Below, piece by piece: positions 40,628 to 49,975 of a stretch of 64,000 nt of DNA. The notes under the pieces were generated by a model, which saw only the letters and a program-made list of their open reading frames with translations, was not told where the DNA came from and searched no databases. The first letter of the stretch is position 1. Every line of letters starts with the position of its first letter. A program made the translations under genes and the position numbers. Where the stretch lies: assembly GCA_903772945.1 (NCBI GenBank), contig CAICTM010000190.1, positions 1 to 64,000 of the forward strand, read 5' to 3'. Source of the DNA: Seminavis robusta. Taxonomy: Eukaryota > Bacillariophyta > Bacillariophyceae > Naviculales > Naviculaceae.

Positions 40628-41983
40628 CTACTGATCATACACCCCCAGCTTTTTCTTGTAGAACCGCACTTTGTCCGTGTCTGGTCGAGCCGAGCTTCCC
40701 TGTAACGCATTCCGTTCCATCCGCTTGATCTTATCTTCCAACAGTCCAATAATATTGTCCTTCTCCTGGACATCTTCTTTGCGACGTCGATCCGATTCTT
40801 CCACCTTTCGTGCCAACTGTGTGAGCTCATTCATGAATTCCTTTTCCACTTCCGCTCGAACTTCCATGAGTTGCAGATTGGATCGTTTCATTTCACCGGC
40901 ATAGGAATCGCGTGCTTTCAAATCCATTTCGTGCAATCGTTCCAATTCCGTATGCGCAATGACCAGATCGCACTTTGTGGAAATGGCCATGCGCAATTGT
41001 CCCGTCAATTGTTCAATCTCGGCGTCCTTCTTTTCCACGACGCGACGCAATTCCTTGACTTCTTCCATGAGTCGTTGCTGTTCCATGCGGGCATTGACTT
41101 GTGCCAAGAGGTCCTTGGCATCGACCGATTTCGATTCATCGTCGTCTTCTTCGTCGTCCGAGGATTCATCTTCCGACGTTTCATAGTCGGAATAGGTATC
41201 CGAGGGAAATCGATTGACCGTCTTGGGTGAACCGTGGTTGGAACCAGAGTACTTGTCCATGGTGTTGTTATTGCTGTTGCTGCTACCGGTACTATTGGTC
41301 TTGCGAGGTTTGTTGCTGACTGCGGTTGTGGAGCTGGGTTTGCTGACTGCTGCTGCTGCTGTGGAGCTACTAGTAGTTTTGGAGAGAGAAGACTTTTTGT
41401 TCTCCTCATTCTTGTTGTTGGAAGTGTTGGTACTATTGTTCTTGACTGTAGATGAGGGCTTCGTATTCTTTTCCAGTGACTTGGATTTACTGCTACCAGC
41501 GGTATTCTTCTTCTTGTTGTTCTTGTCCGTCAGGATAATATCACTCAAGATCACATCCTCCACATCACGATCCACAAGGTTAATGATATCCGCACTCCAT
41601 TCCTTCTTGTTGCTACTCGACGACGACTTGGTCGTCTTGGCATTACCACTGCCACTACTAGTCGTTTTGGTCGGTCGACGCTTGGAGGGAGACGCTGCCT
41701 TTTTGGTCAGTTCCACAAAGTCCGACGGCTTATTCTCCCGACGAGACGCCGAACGAGAGAGGGAACGGCGTTTCTTCAGCTTGGCAGCGTCGTCGTCGTC
41801 TTCTTTGTGAACCTTCTTGGGTGGCTGAGACGCGGCACGACGTTGGGCGCTCTTGGAACGACGGCTGCGAGAACGACTTCGCAAATTGCCAATCAAGCGG
41901 CCACCACTGCGTCCCCGTTCTTCCGTCATCTTATTATTATCACCCCTCTTTTCCAACAAGTCTGGAAAATCAATGGGAGACAT
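40628..41983 (-). CDS. Ser/Lys-rich protein with C-terminal coiled coil
   Basis: Intronless, 451 residues from MSPIDFPDLLEKRG; the Met at 41929 (MTEERGRSGGRL) is an alternative. The first 120 residues are basic and SR-like (RSRSRSRRSKSAQRR; RRSLSRSASRRE). A low-complexity Ser/Thr/Asn/Lys region follows, then an acidic tract (SEDESSDDEEDDDES). From about residue 295 to 430 it is a long coiled coil (EEVKELRRVVEKKDAEIEQL and following heptads). It ends RFYKKKLGVYDQ. It may form dimers in a scaffold or cytoskeletal setting, but no family was identified. Proteins of this plan are frequent in diatoms. Confidence 0.75.
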   Translation of the reverse strand: MSPIDFPDLLEKRGDNNKMTEERGRSGGRLIGNLRSRSRSRRSKSAQRRAASQPPKKVHKEDDDDAAKLKKRRSLSRSASRRENKPSDFVELTKKAASPSKRRPTKTTSSGSGNAKTTKSSSSSNKKEWSADIINLVDRDVEDVILSDIILTDKNNKKKNTAGSSKSKSLEKNTKPSSTVKNNSTNTSNNKNEENKKSSLSKTTSSSTAAAAVSKPSSTTAVSNKPRKTNSTGSSNSNNNTMDKYSGSNHGSPKTVNRFPSDTYSDYETSEDESSDDEEDDDESKSVDAKDLLAQVNARMEQQRLMEEVKELRRVVEKKDAEIEQLTGQLRMAISTKCDLVIAHTELERLHEMDLKARDSYAGEMKRSNLQLMEVRAEVEKEFMNELTQLARKVEESDRRRKEDVQEKDNIIGLLEDKIKRMERNALQGSSARPDTDKVRFYKKKLGVYDQ

Positions 41984-43215
41984 TGATCTTGTCTGTCTGT
42001 CTATCTGCTACTACTGAATCTCGGTGGAGGGGTTGGAGGGAAAAGGGCTGTTGGTGACAGACCTGCAGCGAACCTATCTTTAGAATGAATGAAGGAAAGG
42101 TTTCGTCAGTTACCTTTGTCTCTTTTTGGGAATTTATAGGGACTCACTCATCACGCATTTATATAAAAGTAACTCGTGAGAGAGATACCCAAATTTGGCC
42201 GACTCACTCCAACAAGATACCCACCATCGCACGAGAACTGAAATTTCTGGTTCATTTTGTGAGGCGCCAAAGCATGGGGTGTTATGGACGTTACTAAGTG
42301 GAAGAGGCTCAACGCTTCACTCTCATCCTTGTGACGGAGTGATGATCGTGCAGGCGGGTCGTGAAGAGACGAATTTGAATGTTTCCCTCCAAGATAGCCG
42401 GTCCCATCGTGACTCGACTCACTCCGTTTGAATCTTCAATCCACAGTTTGATAGGAACAAGCCAGCTGGCTGGCCAGTCGACATGGGTAGCAAAGGGTGT
42501 TCTCGGAGGGTATGCATAGGTGGTACCGGTAAGGTAGCATCAGCAAAAGTGATACTTGATGTTCCGGTCTACAGATAGATAATGCTTCCAGAAGCAGTCT
42601 AAAGGTTACTAATTGAACCATGGAATGCTGCAAACATGCTGAATGGATGGAAGGAATAGGAAGGAGTGACTATGCATCTCACTTGTCCCTCTTCTAAGGA
42701 ACCTGCAACTTGCCAAGGAAATACTGTACTGTGGCATCACCTGATCCAACTTCTGTTTCATTGAACCGAATATCTAGCTAGCTAGGAATATCTAGTAGCT
42801 AGCTAGTAACCAATTAGACTAGATGATAGACCTTTGATCTTGGGAGCCATTGACAGTGCTAGCCGATGGGAACCCGCACCCTAGTGCGAAACATGTATTC
42901 GTTAGCGAAAGAAATAGGGATAAGGGTGTATTGTTTCCGTTCATTTTTTGAAATTGCGCTCGGCCGGCTTGTACGTAGCTTTAGTACTGACGCATCGGAT
43001 CGAAAGGGTGGGCGGTGTTCCTCTGAGCGCCGAAATCAAATCGGAAGAGCCAAAGCTGCAGGCCATTTTGAAGATTGTCATCTGCACCGACCATGAAGGA
43101 GTAGATTGGTTGTTGGTGTTGTCGTTATTATTGTTGTTGTAAATAATAGATAGGCACAATCCAATCCATCACAGCACTCTCTCTATTATACCAGTGAAGT
43201 AAAGAAGAAGACACG
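41984..43215. other. Spacer with CTAGCTAG palindromes
   Basis: About 1.2 kb between divergent genes. The tract 42773-42810 has several CTAGCTAG sites. A GTTGTTGTCGTTATT-type simple repeat lies at about 43112-43140, just upstream of the next gene. No other gene is seen. Confidence 0.5.
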
Positions 43216-43919
43216 ATGAGCGCCCATGATACCGTGGATGACGATATATCCGCCGATGGGCCGGTACCCAGAGGAATGTCTGTGGTGAAGCGCATACTGG
43301 GTCGAATGTTTGGGTCCTGTGCCTCGGATCCCAAGGGTTCCGTTCATCGAGCATGGGGAATCAGTCTGCTCTTTGTAGTCCTCTATTTTGTGGTTGCCAT
43401 CATTGAGAGTAAGTTTTTCGTTATGGCGGATTGAAGAGAATTCTACCTATTTTGGGTGTTTTTCTGTGGTGGCCGTCCAGTCACCACACTGTTTCTTTGT
43501 CTTCTAACGAATCTATAATGTCTCCTTTTTGTTTGTTGTTTATAGTGGTCCAATTACAAAAAATGGGTGGCTCGGAAGCTCTAGTGATTGCCGCCGTGTG
43601 GACTGGCATCATTCATGTCCTATTGGCCATTCTGGGGACATTTGTGTTGAAACGATTTCCCACGTCCTTTTCCATTGGATTCCTCATGGGAATTGTGATT
43701 GTCCTTGCCAACCAAAATCTCATTCTTTTTGCAACCTTCAATAGCTACAGCATGGGAAATCCCACTACCAACCTCATCTTTTCCAGTGCGGCCTTTACAC
43801 TCTTTGCCGTCCTGAGTTTCTTTTCGCTCCTAATGTTCCAATTCAAAAAGGAAGTGGTAGTCTCACCCGTTGATGCCAAGCGAGCACGGCAGCAAGATTC
43901 CTTTACTGATCAAGCCTAA
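43216..43919 (+). CDS. Small four-pass membrane protein of unknown function
   Basis: Two exons, join(43216..43408, 43546..43919), 188 residues; the intron is GTAAGT..TATAG in phase 1. A soluble start of about 45 residues is followed by four hydrophobic helices: WGISLLFVVLYFVVAIIE, ALVIAAVWTGIIHVLLAILG, SFSIGFLMGIVIVLANQNLI and LIFSSAAFTLFAVLSFFSLL. The tail is basic (KKEVVVSPVDAKRARQQ). There is no signal peptide; the first helix could act as the anchor. The layout fits a small integral membrane protein. No family is recognised. Confidence 0.78.
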
Positions 43920-45229
43920 AGAAGGGGAACAAAAACTCTATAGATGGAAAGCTAGCCAGGCTACAATATTTGGATGAAAGGAGGCATGTCATACATGATA
44001 CTACAATCCACAGTTTCATAGAATATCTGGTTGGGTGGTTGGACGCATGATTGAATGAATGTGTTGGCGCCCAACAGGAGCAAAAGTCTGAAACCATGCC
44101 AGGCGAGGGTCCTCTATACAAAACCTTGATGGAGGGACAATACACAAACAACATAGCATCCGTACAAGGCTTCACAACTAGACATGGAAGCTTCCGGTGG
44201 CTTTTTTTTGTACAGTGATTTCTATATAGCAACCTATTTACATCCAATAGCCATAGGAAATTTTTCTTCCATAGCTAGATCTAGCTATGGCAAAAGACAC
44301 TTTGACGTGGTTCACTTTCCTGAAGGTTTGATGCTACAGTACCGTATGAGCAGAACAGGGAAGTTTGGGAGCCCTGGATCGGTTGCAACTCCAGCCAAGA
44401 CCTGTCCCTAATAACCCCCTCGGTTCTCTCGTAGTACATGTATGAAAGTGCCATTATTATTTTTTCAACCGAGGCCTCGGCAGGGCGTTGTTTGTGGGTG
44501 TCTCCGGCACACGTCGTAACATCCTGCTCCTGAATCCTAGCTAGTAGAACACGGCCTTCCCAGAGTTCAAGGTACGGTAGCGTATTGGATACTTCGTCGG
44601 CTCCTACTCTGTCTCGACCTCTTTGTAAAATTTGCAGCTCCCTTCCTTTACCAACGCACTACCAGGTAACTAGACAGCTTCTGCAGCTCTGAAATCTTCA
44701 TGGGATCGATCCCAGTTATTTCCACGACGTCTGAAGTGGATCCCACTTTGTTGATCGTGGAATGGAAAGCATTTCCAAGAAAGTGATGGAATTAGAGGGT
44801 TGATGAATCCGAGATTTAAACATGTCACTCCAGAAAAAAAGCTGTGAGTGTGGCATTTTGGAGTGGATTGTAATAGAATGTCCCGTTTTAAATATTGCCT
44901 CTTTCCAAGTTGTAAGGTCACTGTTAGGATCTTTGTACTATAAATGCTTCTAAACTATGCCCTTTTTCTCAGTCACTAATCCAAGCAGTCACCGTGATGT
45001 TGTGAGCTCCCGCGATCTTGTTGGTTGCAACATGTTGTTGTGTTCGAGAAAGCTGACTGTCTCATGCCTGTATCTCTCTTGCTTCCTGCTTGGCGACTGC
45101 CTGCATGACATTACAGTCTTCGAAAGAAAGAAGATCACGTTATTTTTGTGGGGCGTTGAACAAGATCTCACTCTCCTCCTCTCATCAGATCGCATGCATG
45201 ATAATATTGGATACCGATAATCAACCAAA
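43920..45229. other. Spacer, no gene seen
   Basis: About 1.3 kb. AGCTAGATCTAGCTATGG lies at about 44272-44289. Frames here are short and unlike protein. Confidence 0.5.
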
Positions 45230-47353
45230 ATGGCGGTCAAGAAGGCAATCAAGGGTATCCTGAAAAAGGAAGGTCACGTCGTGGGCAAGAAGCGTAGCTT
45301 GGTCTTTGCCAGTACCATGCGGTATATCCAAGAATTCGACGAAAACCTTCCCGTCCTGGCCATTAAGCAGCCAGATTACAGGGCAGATCCAAGCGACAAG
45401 GAAGATCCAGACACGATCTATTGGTGGGAAGAGGAAGATGCAATCATTCCTTGGTACGAGATGGAAGATGAGAATGAAATGATGGGTTATACCTGGGATG
45501 ACGTTGTGGAAGAAAAGCAATTAACCTATCGATCCAACACGGCGGATGATATGCTCAAGGAAGCCAGGCAAGAGCGAGAAGAATGGTCGGAATCCACGGT
45601 ATCCAGCAGTGATGATGACAGCAGTAGTAGTGGCTCCAGTAGTAGCAGTAGTAGTAGCTATGACGAGGAGACCGTGTCAGGTGATGAGGCAGAAGAGGAA
45701 TATCAGCTACCCGAAGGACCTGGAATTCAGCTGGAAGCAGCTACCTTGGAAGCTGTCAAGGCAGAGCAGCAAGCTGCACGTAGTCCTGCTCCAGCTGCCA
45801 AGACACAGATAATCCAAGCTTCGCCAGTCGTCCCAGTGCCACCACCACCGTCACCAGCAGTCGCATCGCCCAAGTCTCCCAGAGAAGGTATGGTCAAGCC
45901 AAGTCCCAAGCGATCTACCCCCAGGAGAACGTCGAGATCGGGATCGATACTGCTAGCCACAGAAGACATGAAACTAATGGCCCCGCCCAAACTCAAGCCA
46001 GATGGCACACCTGAGCAGCCGCAACAACCAGCAGAGCCTCCACAAAAACCACAGGAGCAGCCACCAGCTGTGGAAGAAAAACCAACGCCAGTACAACAAC
46101 CTCCTGTCGCAGTGGAAGAAAAACCAAAGCCAGCAGTTGTAGTAGAAGAAAAGCCAAAACCGGCGCCAGTAAAAGAAAAAGAAACGCCAAAACCAGCTGT
46201 TCCGGAAAAGCCAAAACCTGCAGCCCAAGAAGAAAAGCCAGAACCAGCCCCCAAACAACCAGCTGTGAAAGAAACAAAGCCTGCCGCTCCTGCATCACCA
46301 TCCAAGGAGAAAACCAAGAAGAACAAGGCAGATACGCAAGGTAAGAGATCTTCTGTTGAAAAGAGATCTTCCGTCGAAAAGAGATCTTCGGACGGCAAAA
46401 AGAAGACAAAGAAGAAGAGGCCTTCTGATTCAAAGCAGCCTAAACCCCAGCCGCCCCTCCATCGACCTGAGGAACCTGACGATGGCGAAATGGATGGCAG
46501 CAAGTACGAATGGGAAAAGCCCGACTGGACCAAGGAGAACAAGCTCAAACAAACAAAGAAGGGACGATTGGTACGCAAGGGTGCCAACTTGGCCAAGCCT
46601 ATCACAATGATCAATCGAGCCAAGAACGATATGATGGACGCCAAGTTGCTGCGATCTTTTGGAAAGCCCGATTGGACCAAAAAGTCCGAAGTCTTGAAGC
46701 GAACCGACACGGGAGAGTCAATCAAGAAAGGAGACAACTTGGCTCGCAAAATCACACACATCGCTTCGGATCCCGACGCCCAGGCAAAGTTTGCGTGGGA
46801 AAAGCCTGATTGGGCTACCAAGAAGGTATTGGTCAAGGAAACGGAAGATGGAGAAAAGCTCAAGAATGGTGAATCTCTTAGTAAGGGTATCACCCACATT
46901 GTAGAGGATGAGGAAGTCAAGGAAAAGTTTGCTTGGGAAAAGCCAGATTGGGCTACCAAGAAGGTATTGGTCAAGGAAACGGAAGACGGAGAAAAGCTCA
47001 AGAATGGTGAATATCTCAGTAAGGGCATCACCCATATCACCGAAGATGAAGAAGCCAAGGAGAAGTATGCCTGGACAAAACCTGACTGGACCAAGAAAAA
47101 GAATTTGAAAAATTCGACGTCGGGGGAAAAGATGAAAAAGGGAGAGTACTTGTCGACGGGGATCACCGACAATCAGAAAGCCAAAGACAAGTATCAATGG
47201 GAGAAACCCGACTGGGCCACGTCCGCCAAGAAGCCAGAGAAACCAGGAGCCGTCAGCAGAAGGCATTCGTCGGCAACCCCCGATGAAATCAAAGCGACGA
47301 TTGCCAAGAATGTCCGACGAGGTTCCACAGATCGCACGGGCCAAAAATCGTAA
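45230..47353 (+). CDS. Acidic/proline-rich protein with six KPDW repeats
   Basis: Intronless, 707 residues. An ordered N-terminal region (1-115, KRSLVFASTMRYIQEFDENL; PDTIYWWEEEDAIIPWYEME) is followed by a Ser tract, a Pro/Lys/Glu-rich low-complexity region with VEEKPKPA-type units, and three RSSVEK copies. From about residue 420 there are six units of roughly 40 residues centred on YxWEKPDWTKK, each followed by LxxTxxGExxKxGxxLSxGITH. Units 3 and 4 are nearly identical. The conserved Trp-x-Lys-Pro-Asp-Trp core is typical of a repeat family I associate with diatoms and other algae, function unknown. No signal peptide or membrane span. The motif may bind a partner or filament in register; that is speculation. 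Confidence 0.8.
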   Translation: MAVKKAIKGILKKEGHVVGKKRSLVFASTMRYIQEFDENLPVLAIKQPDYRADPSDKEDPDTIYWWEEEDAIIPWYEMEDENEMMGYTWDDVVEEKQLTYRSNTADDMLKEARQEREEWSESTVSSSDDDSSSSGSSSSSSSSYDEETVSGDEAEEEYQLPEGPGIQLEAATLEAVKAEQQAARSPAPAAKTQIIQASPVVPVPPPPSPAVASPKSPREGMVKPSPKRSTPRRTSRSGSILLATEDMKLMAPPKLKPDGTPEQPQQPAEPPQKPQEQPPAVEEKPTPVQQPPVAVEEKPKPAVVVEEKPKPAPVKEKETPKPAVPEKPKPAAQEEKPEPAPKQPAVKETKPAAPASPSKEKTKKNKADTQGKRSSVEKRSSVEKRSSDGKKKTKKKRPSDSKQPKPQPPLHRPEEPDDGEMDGSKYEWEKPDWTKENKLKQTKKGRLVRKGANLAKPITMINRAKNDMMDAKLLRSFGKPDWTKKSEVLKRTDTGESIKKGDNLARKITHIASDPDAQAKFAWEKPDWATKKVLVKETEDGEKLKNGESLSKGITHIVEDEEVKEKFAWEKPDWATKKVLVKETEDGEKLKNGEYLSKGITHITEDEEAKEKYAWTKPDWTKKKNLKNSTSGEKMKKGEYLSTGITDNQKAKDKYQWEKPDWATSAKKPEKPGAVSRRHSSATPDEIKATIAKNVRRGSTDRTGQKS

Positions 47354-47780
47354 ATGAGGCTATTTTTTATTAGCATCTCTCTCGCCCTAATCCATCGAGT
47401 TTCCCTCCACAAACTGTTCCGCCCGAAACAAAGCAACGACATTGTTTCTTACTAAGAGTGGCCTATCTCCATCCAGCTTCGACGATGACGGCTAAGGGAT
47501 GCAATACAGTCCTGCACGTAGCCATAGTTAGACAATGAATTAAATAATATAAACAACAGATCTCTGCATGCAATTAGGAACGACCTCAACGGAACGCAAT
47601 GGTTCAAGTTGGTCGAGACATTCTTTTTGGTGGCAACGGCGTTGAGGCGCACCTTTCGAAGGCTGCTCAATCGCAACAGGGCTACACGAGAGTAAATCTT
47701 GAAGAGACAGCAACGTCAGACGGAGAAGTCTTTGAAATGGTAAGCATCAGAATAGATGGGAAGGGCGCTGCATGCCAACC

Positions 47781-48836
47781 CTATGAAAAACAGATGTTGG
47801 GCGACCCTGCTTCCTGGACCGTCGGATCAACTGCAATCCAAGGCCCAATAGGGGGGGCTCGAAACCTGTTGGAATACGGACATTTCCACAACACTTCCTG
47901 GGATTGAAGGTCGCCTTCGACATTTCCGGCCAGGATCGCCCACGTGCAGTCTGCTACCTTGTCGACGTTTACAAACTTAAGTTGGCCATTCCAGTAGACT
48001 GTTTCCACTTTGGTATATGGATACTGAGAAAACTCATCTCTTTGGTACGCTCCATTAAACGCGGCATGCTTGGTTCCAGACAAATGGAGGATCTCGAAAG
48101 GTTGGGTCTCGTAGTGATTCAATTCAGTACACGTTAGAAAATACTTCGGGAATAGGGGAGAACTGACCTCTTCCTTGGTCAAATCTTCGAGGAAATACTC
48201 TCTAAAAATTCGGTCCACAAACATGGGCTGCAGTTTCTTGATGTGTTCACTCCCAAACATCATCCTCCCATAGGTTTTTTCTGCATCACGCATTCGAGTC
48301 CTGAGGTAACTGATCGCCACATCTTTTGCTTTTGGTAGATTGATTTGGTATGCCAATGCGGCTGCATCCACCAGGATACCAAGGTCATCGGGGGGTGTCA
48401 TCAGGCCAAGTGCATTTTGATGTTCCAGGTATGCCGCAATAACCTCATCGCAGAGTTTGAGTCCTCCCTCAAAGTCGTACTTGTCATAGAACTCTATAAG
48501 TTCGGACGCGTCTTTTGCTGTCATGGACCGAGCGGCACAGGGTTCTTGTAAGAAGTTCAGAGCCTTTTCAAAAAGATCTGGATGCACATCGTGAAAAATG
48601 ATTTCGTTGGTTGCCTTTTCCTGCATCCCCACGGACAATGAGGTATCTATGAACTTGCTCAGGTGGGACAGAACGGGTCCATACATTGAATATTCCTTGG
48701 TAGCTGGGTCGTTGTCGTCGTCCATGTACTTGAGTGTTATTTTGATGTCAGGATCACTGCTGCGAATCTTTTTGCAGGGTGGCTCGTCTGCAACCTGCTC
48801 TTCCTCAACTCCTCTGTCTCTGTTAGTTTCTGCCAT
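47781..48836 (-). CDS. BTB/POZ-domain protein
   Basis: Intronless, 351 residues. A short acidic start with a CKKIR basic patch precedes a BTB-like fold at about 28-140: IKITLKYMDDD, YSMYGPVLSHLSKFID, EIIFHDVHPDLFEKALNFLQ and LIEFYDKYDFEGGLKLCDEV. The pattern of a strand, the hydrophobic helix pair and the FxxALxFL segment fits BTB domains that bring substrates to cullin-3 ligases. The second half has no Kelch or MATH domain. It contains Trp-rich segments (VYWNGQLKFVNV; CTWAILAGNV). The likely role is a substrate adaptor or an oligomerising protein. Confidence 0.75.
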   Translation of the reverse strand: MAETNRDRGVEEEQVADEPPCKKIRSSDPDIKITLKYMDDDNDPATKEYSMYGPVLSHLSKFIDTSLSVGMQEKATNEIIFHDVHPDLFEKALNFLQEPCAARSMTAKDASELIEFYDKYDFEGGLKLCDEVIAAYLEHQNALGLMTPPDDLGILVDAAALAYQINLPKAKDVAISYLRTRMRDAEKTYGRMMFGSEHIKKLQPMFVDRIFREYFLEDLTKEEVSSPLFPKYFLTCTELNHYETQPFEILHLSGTKHAAFNGAYQRDEFSQYPYTKVETVYWNGQLKFVNVDKVADCTWAILAGNVEGDLQSQEVLWKCPYSNRFRAPPIGPWIAVDPTVQEAGSPNICFS

Positions 48837-49975
48837 GGCTTGCTACTGCTGCTCGGTATACCGGTACCTTCAGTGAAAATGGGTACGAGCGAGATTTCTT
48901 TTGTGTTGAGGCCAGCAGCACTTGCCACAACAACCAAATGGATTGAATAAGCTAGCTAGGATGGGATTAACCTAGCTTGGTCGGGCCCTCCCGAGCTACT
49001 AGAGACCTCCGGGGTTTTTGGTTTAGGTTCCACGGTGACAAGTTGTACTCAGAGGCGCCAAAAAATAGAGTTCTGTTATCAAGTAGCTAGACAGGTGGAG
49101 CAGTTCCAGTTCTTGTGCACCAAACAAAAAGTTGATTTGATTCTGTTTGGAAGCCTGTTCATGATTGCGTGATCATGATTAATTGGACAAAGAAGTCCAA
49201 AACATTGGTACCTTGGAAGGTTCGTCAGCAAGGAAGCTAAGCATCAGCAGGGCACCTCCCAGAACGCCAGCTGAGAGAAGAAGAATCTTATCAATCTTGC
49301 ACATGTATTGCCAATGAATGCAATGCGCAGTATTCCCAGGAAGCTGACCCCGGCATGAAGAAGGAACCTTTCAAGAAGGGGGAAAGATACTCAGAGCCGG
49401 TGCATGGGGAAGCATCTCCTTGAAAATCAGGACAGCAAACCCTGCCAGCAATGACAACGCAAGAACTTAGTCTAGGTGCTAACTGCCAAGGCCTTTCGAT
49501 TGATACCCCAAGTACTCAATCGGTCATTGGGCAAGGATGGTCCCAGTGGTAGGACTTTGCAGCCTGCACTTGCTTACCTTTCATCCAAATCAAATGCACA
49601 GCTCTCAAATCCACCAGAACAAGGTGCCTGGTGACCATCGAACCATTAGACATGAAACCACTTACATCCATACACGTACCGATGATACCTGGCCTGGAAG
49701 TCTTGATGTGTTGCATAGCTGTTGCATACGAAGAGGAAAGACAAAAGATAGGCTCCGAGTGCGACAACCACTCACGGAGCGTGGAATCTATGGGTTCTGG
49801 AAACTATCACTTGCACAAGGTTTAAAGAATGCAACATTAATGATTTTTGGTGGCCTGTGGCTCATCTTTTATTGTTTATGGTGGTTTCTTGTCGTCTGGC
49901 TTTTGTGTCATGATCGGTCTGTTAATAACATGAAGGAGATCAAACTGTTTGCAGCGCACTGTCGATTCTGCAGCA
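48837..49975. other. Spacer, no gene seen
   Basis: About 1.1 kb between the BTB gene and the 3' end of the glycosyltransferase gene. GCTAGCTAGG lies at about 48950. No protein-like frame with support was found. Confidence 0.5.

Noticed and set aside
41214-41810. A leucine-rich frame antisense to the coiled-coil protein gene
   Set aside because: It is the reverse of Ser/Lys/Asn-rich codons; no independent support.
45727-47172. A 481-codon open frame antisense to the KPDW-repeat gene
   Set aside because: It mirrors the repeats and codon bias of the sense gene. The sense protein has the better start, composition and repeat logic.
47599-47907. A plus-strand frame overlapping the end of the BTB gene
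   Set aside because: No domain, and the overlapping part is antisense to well-supported coding sequence.
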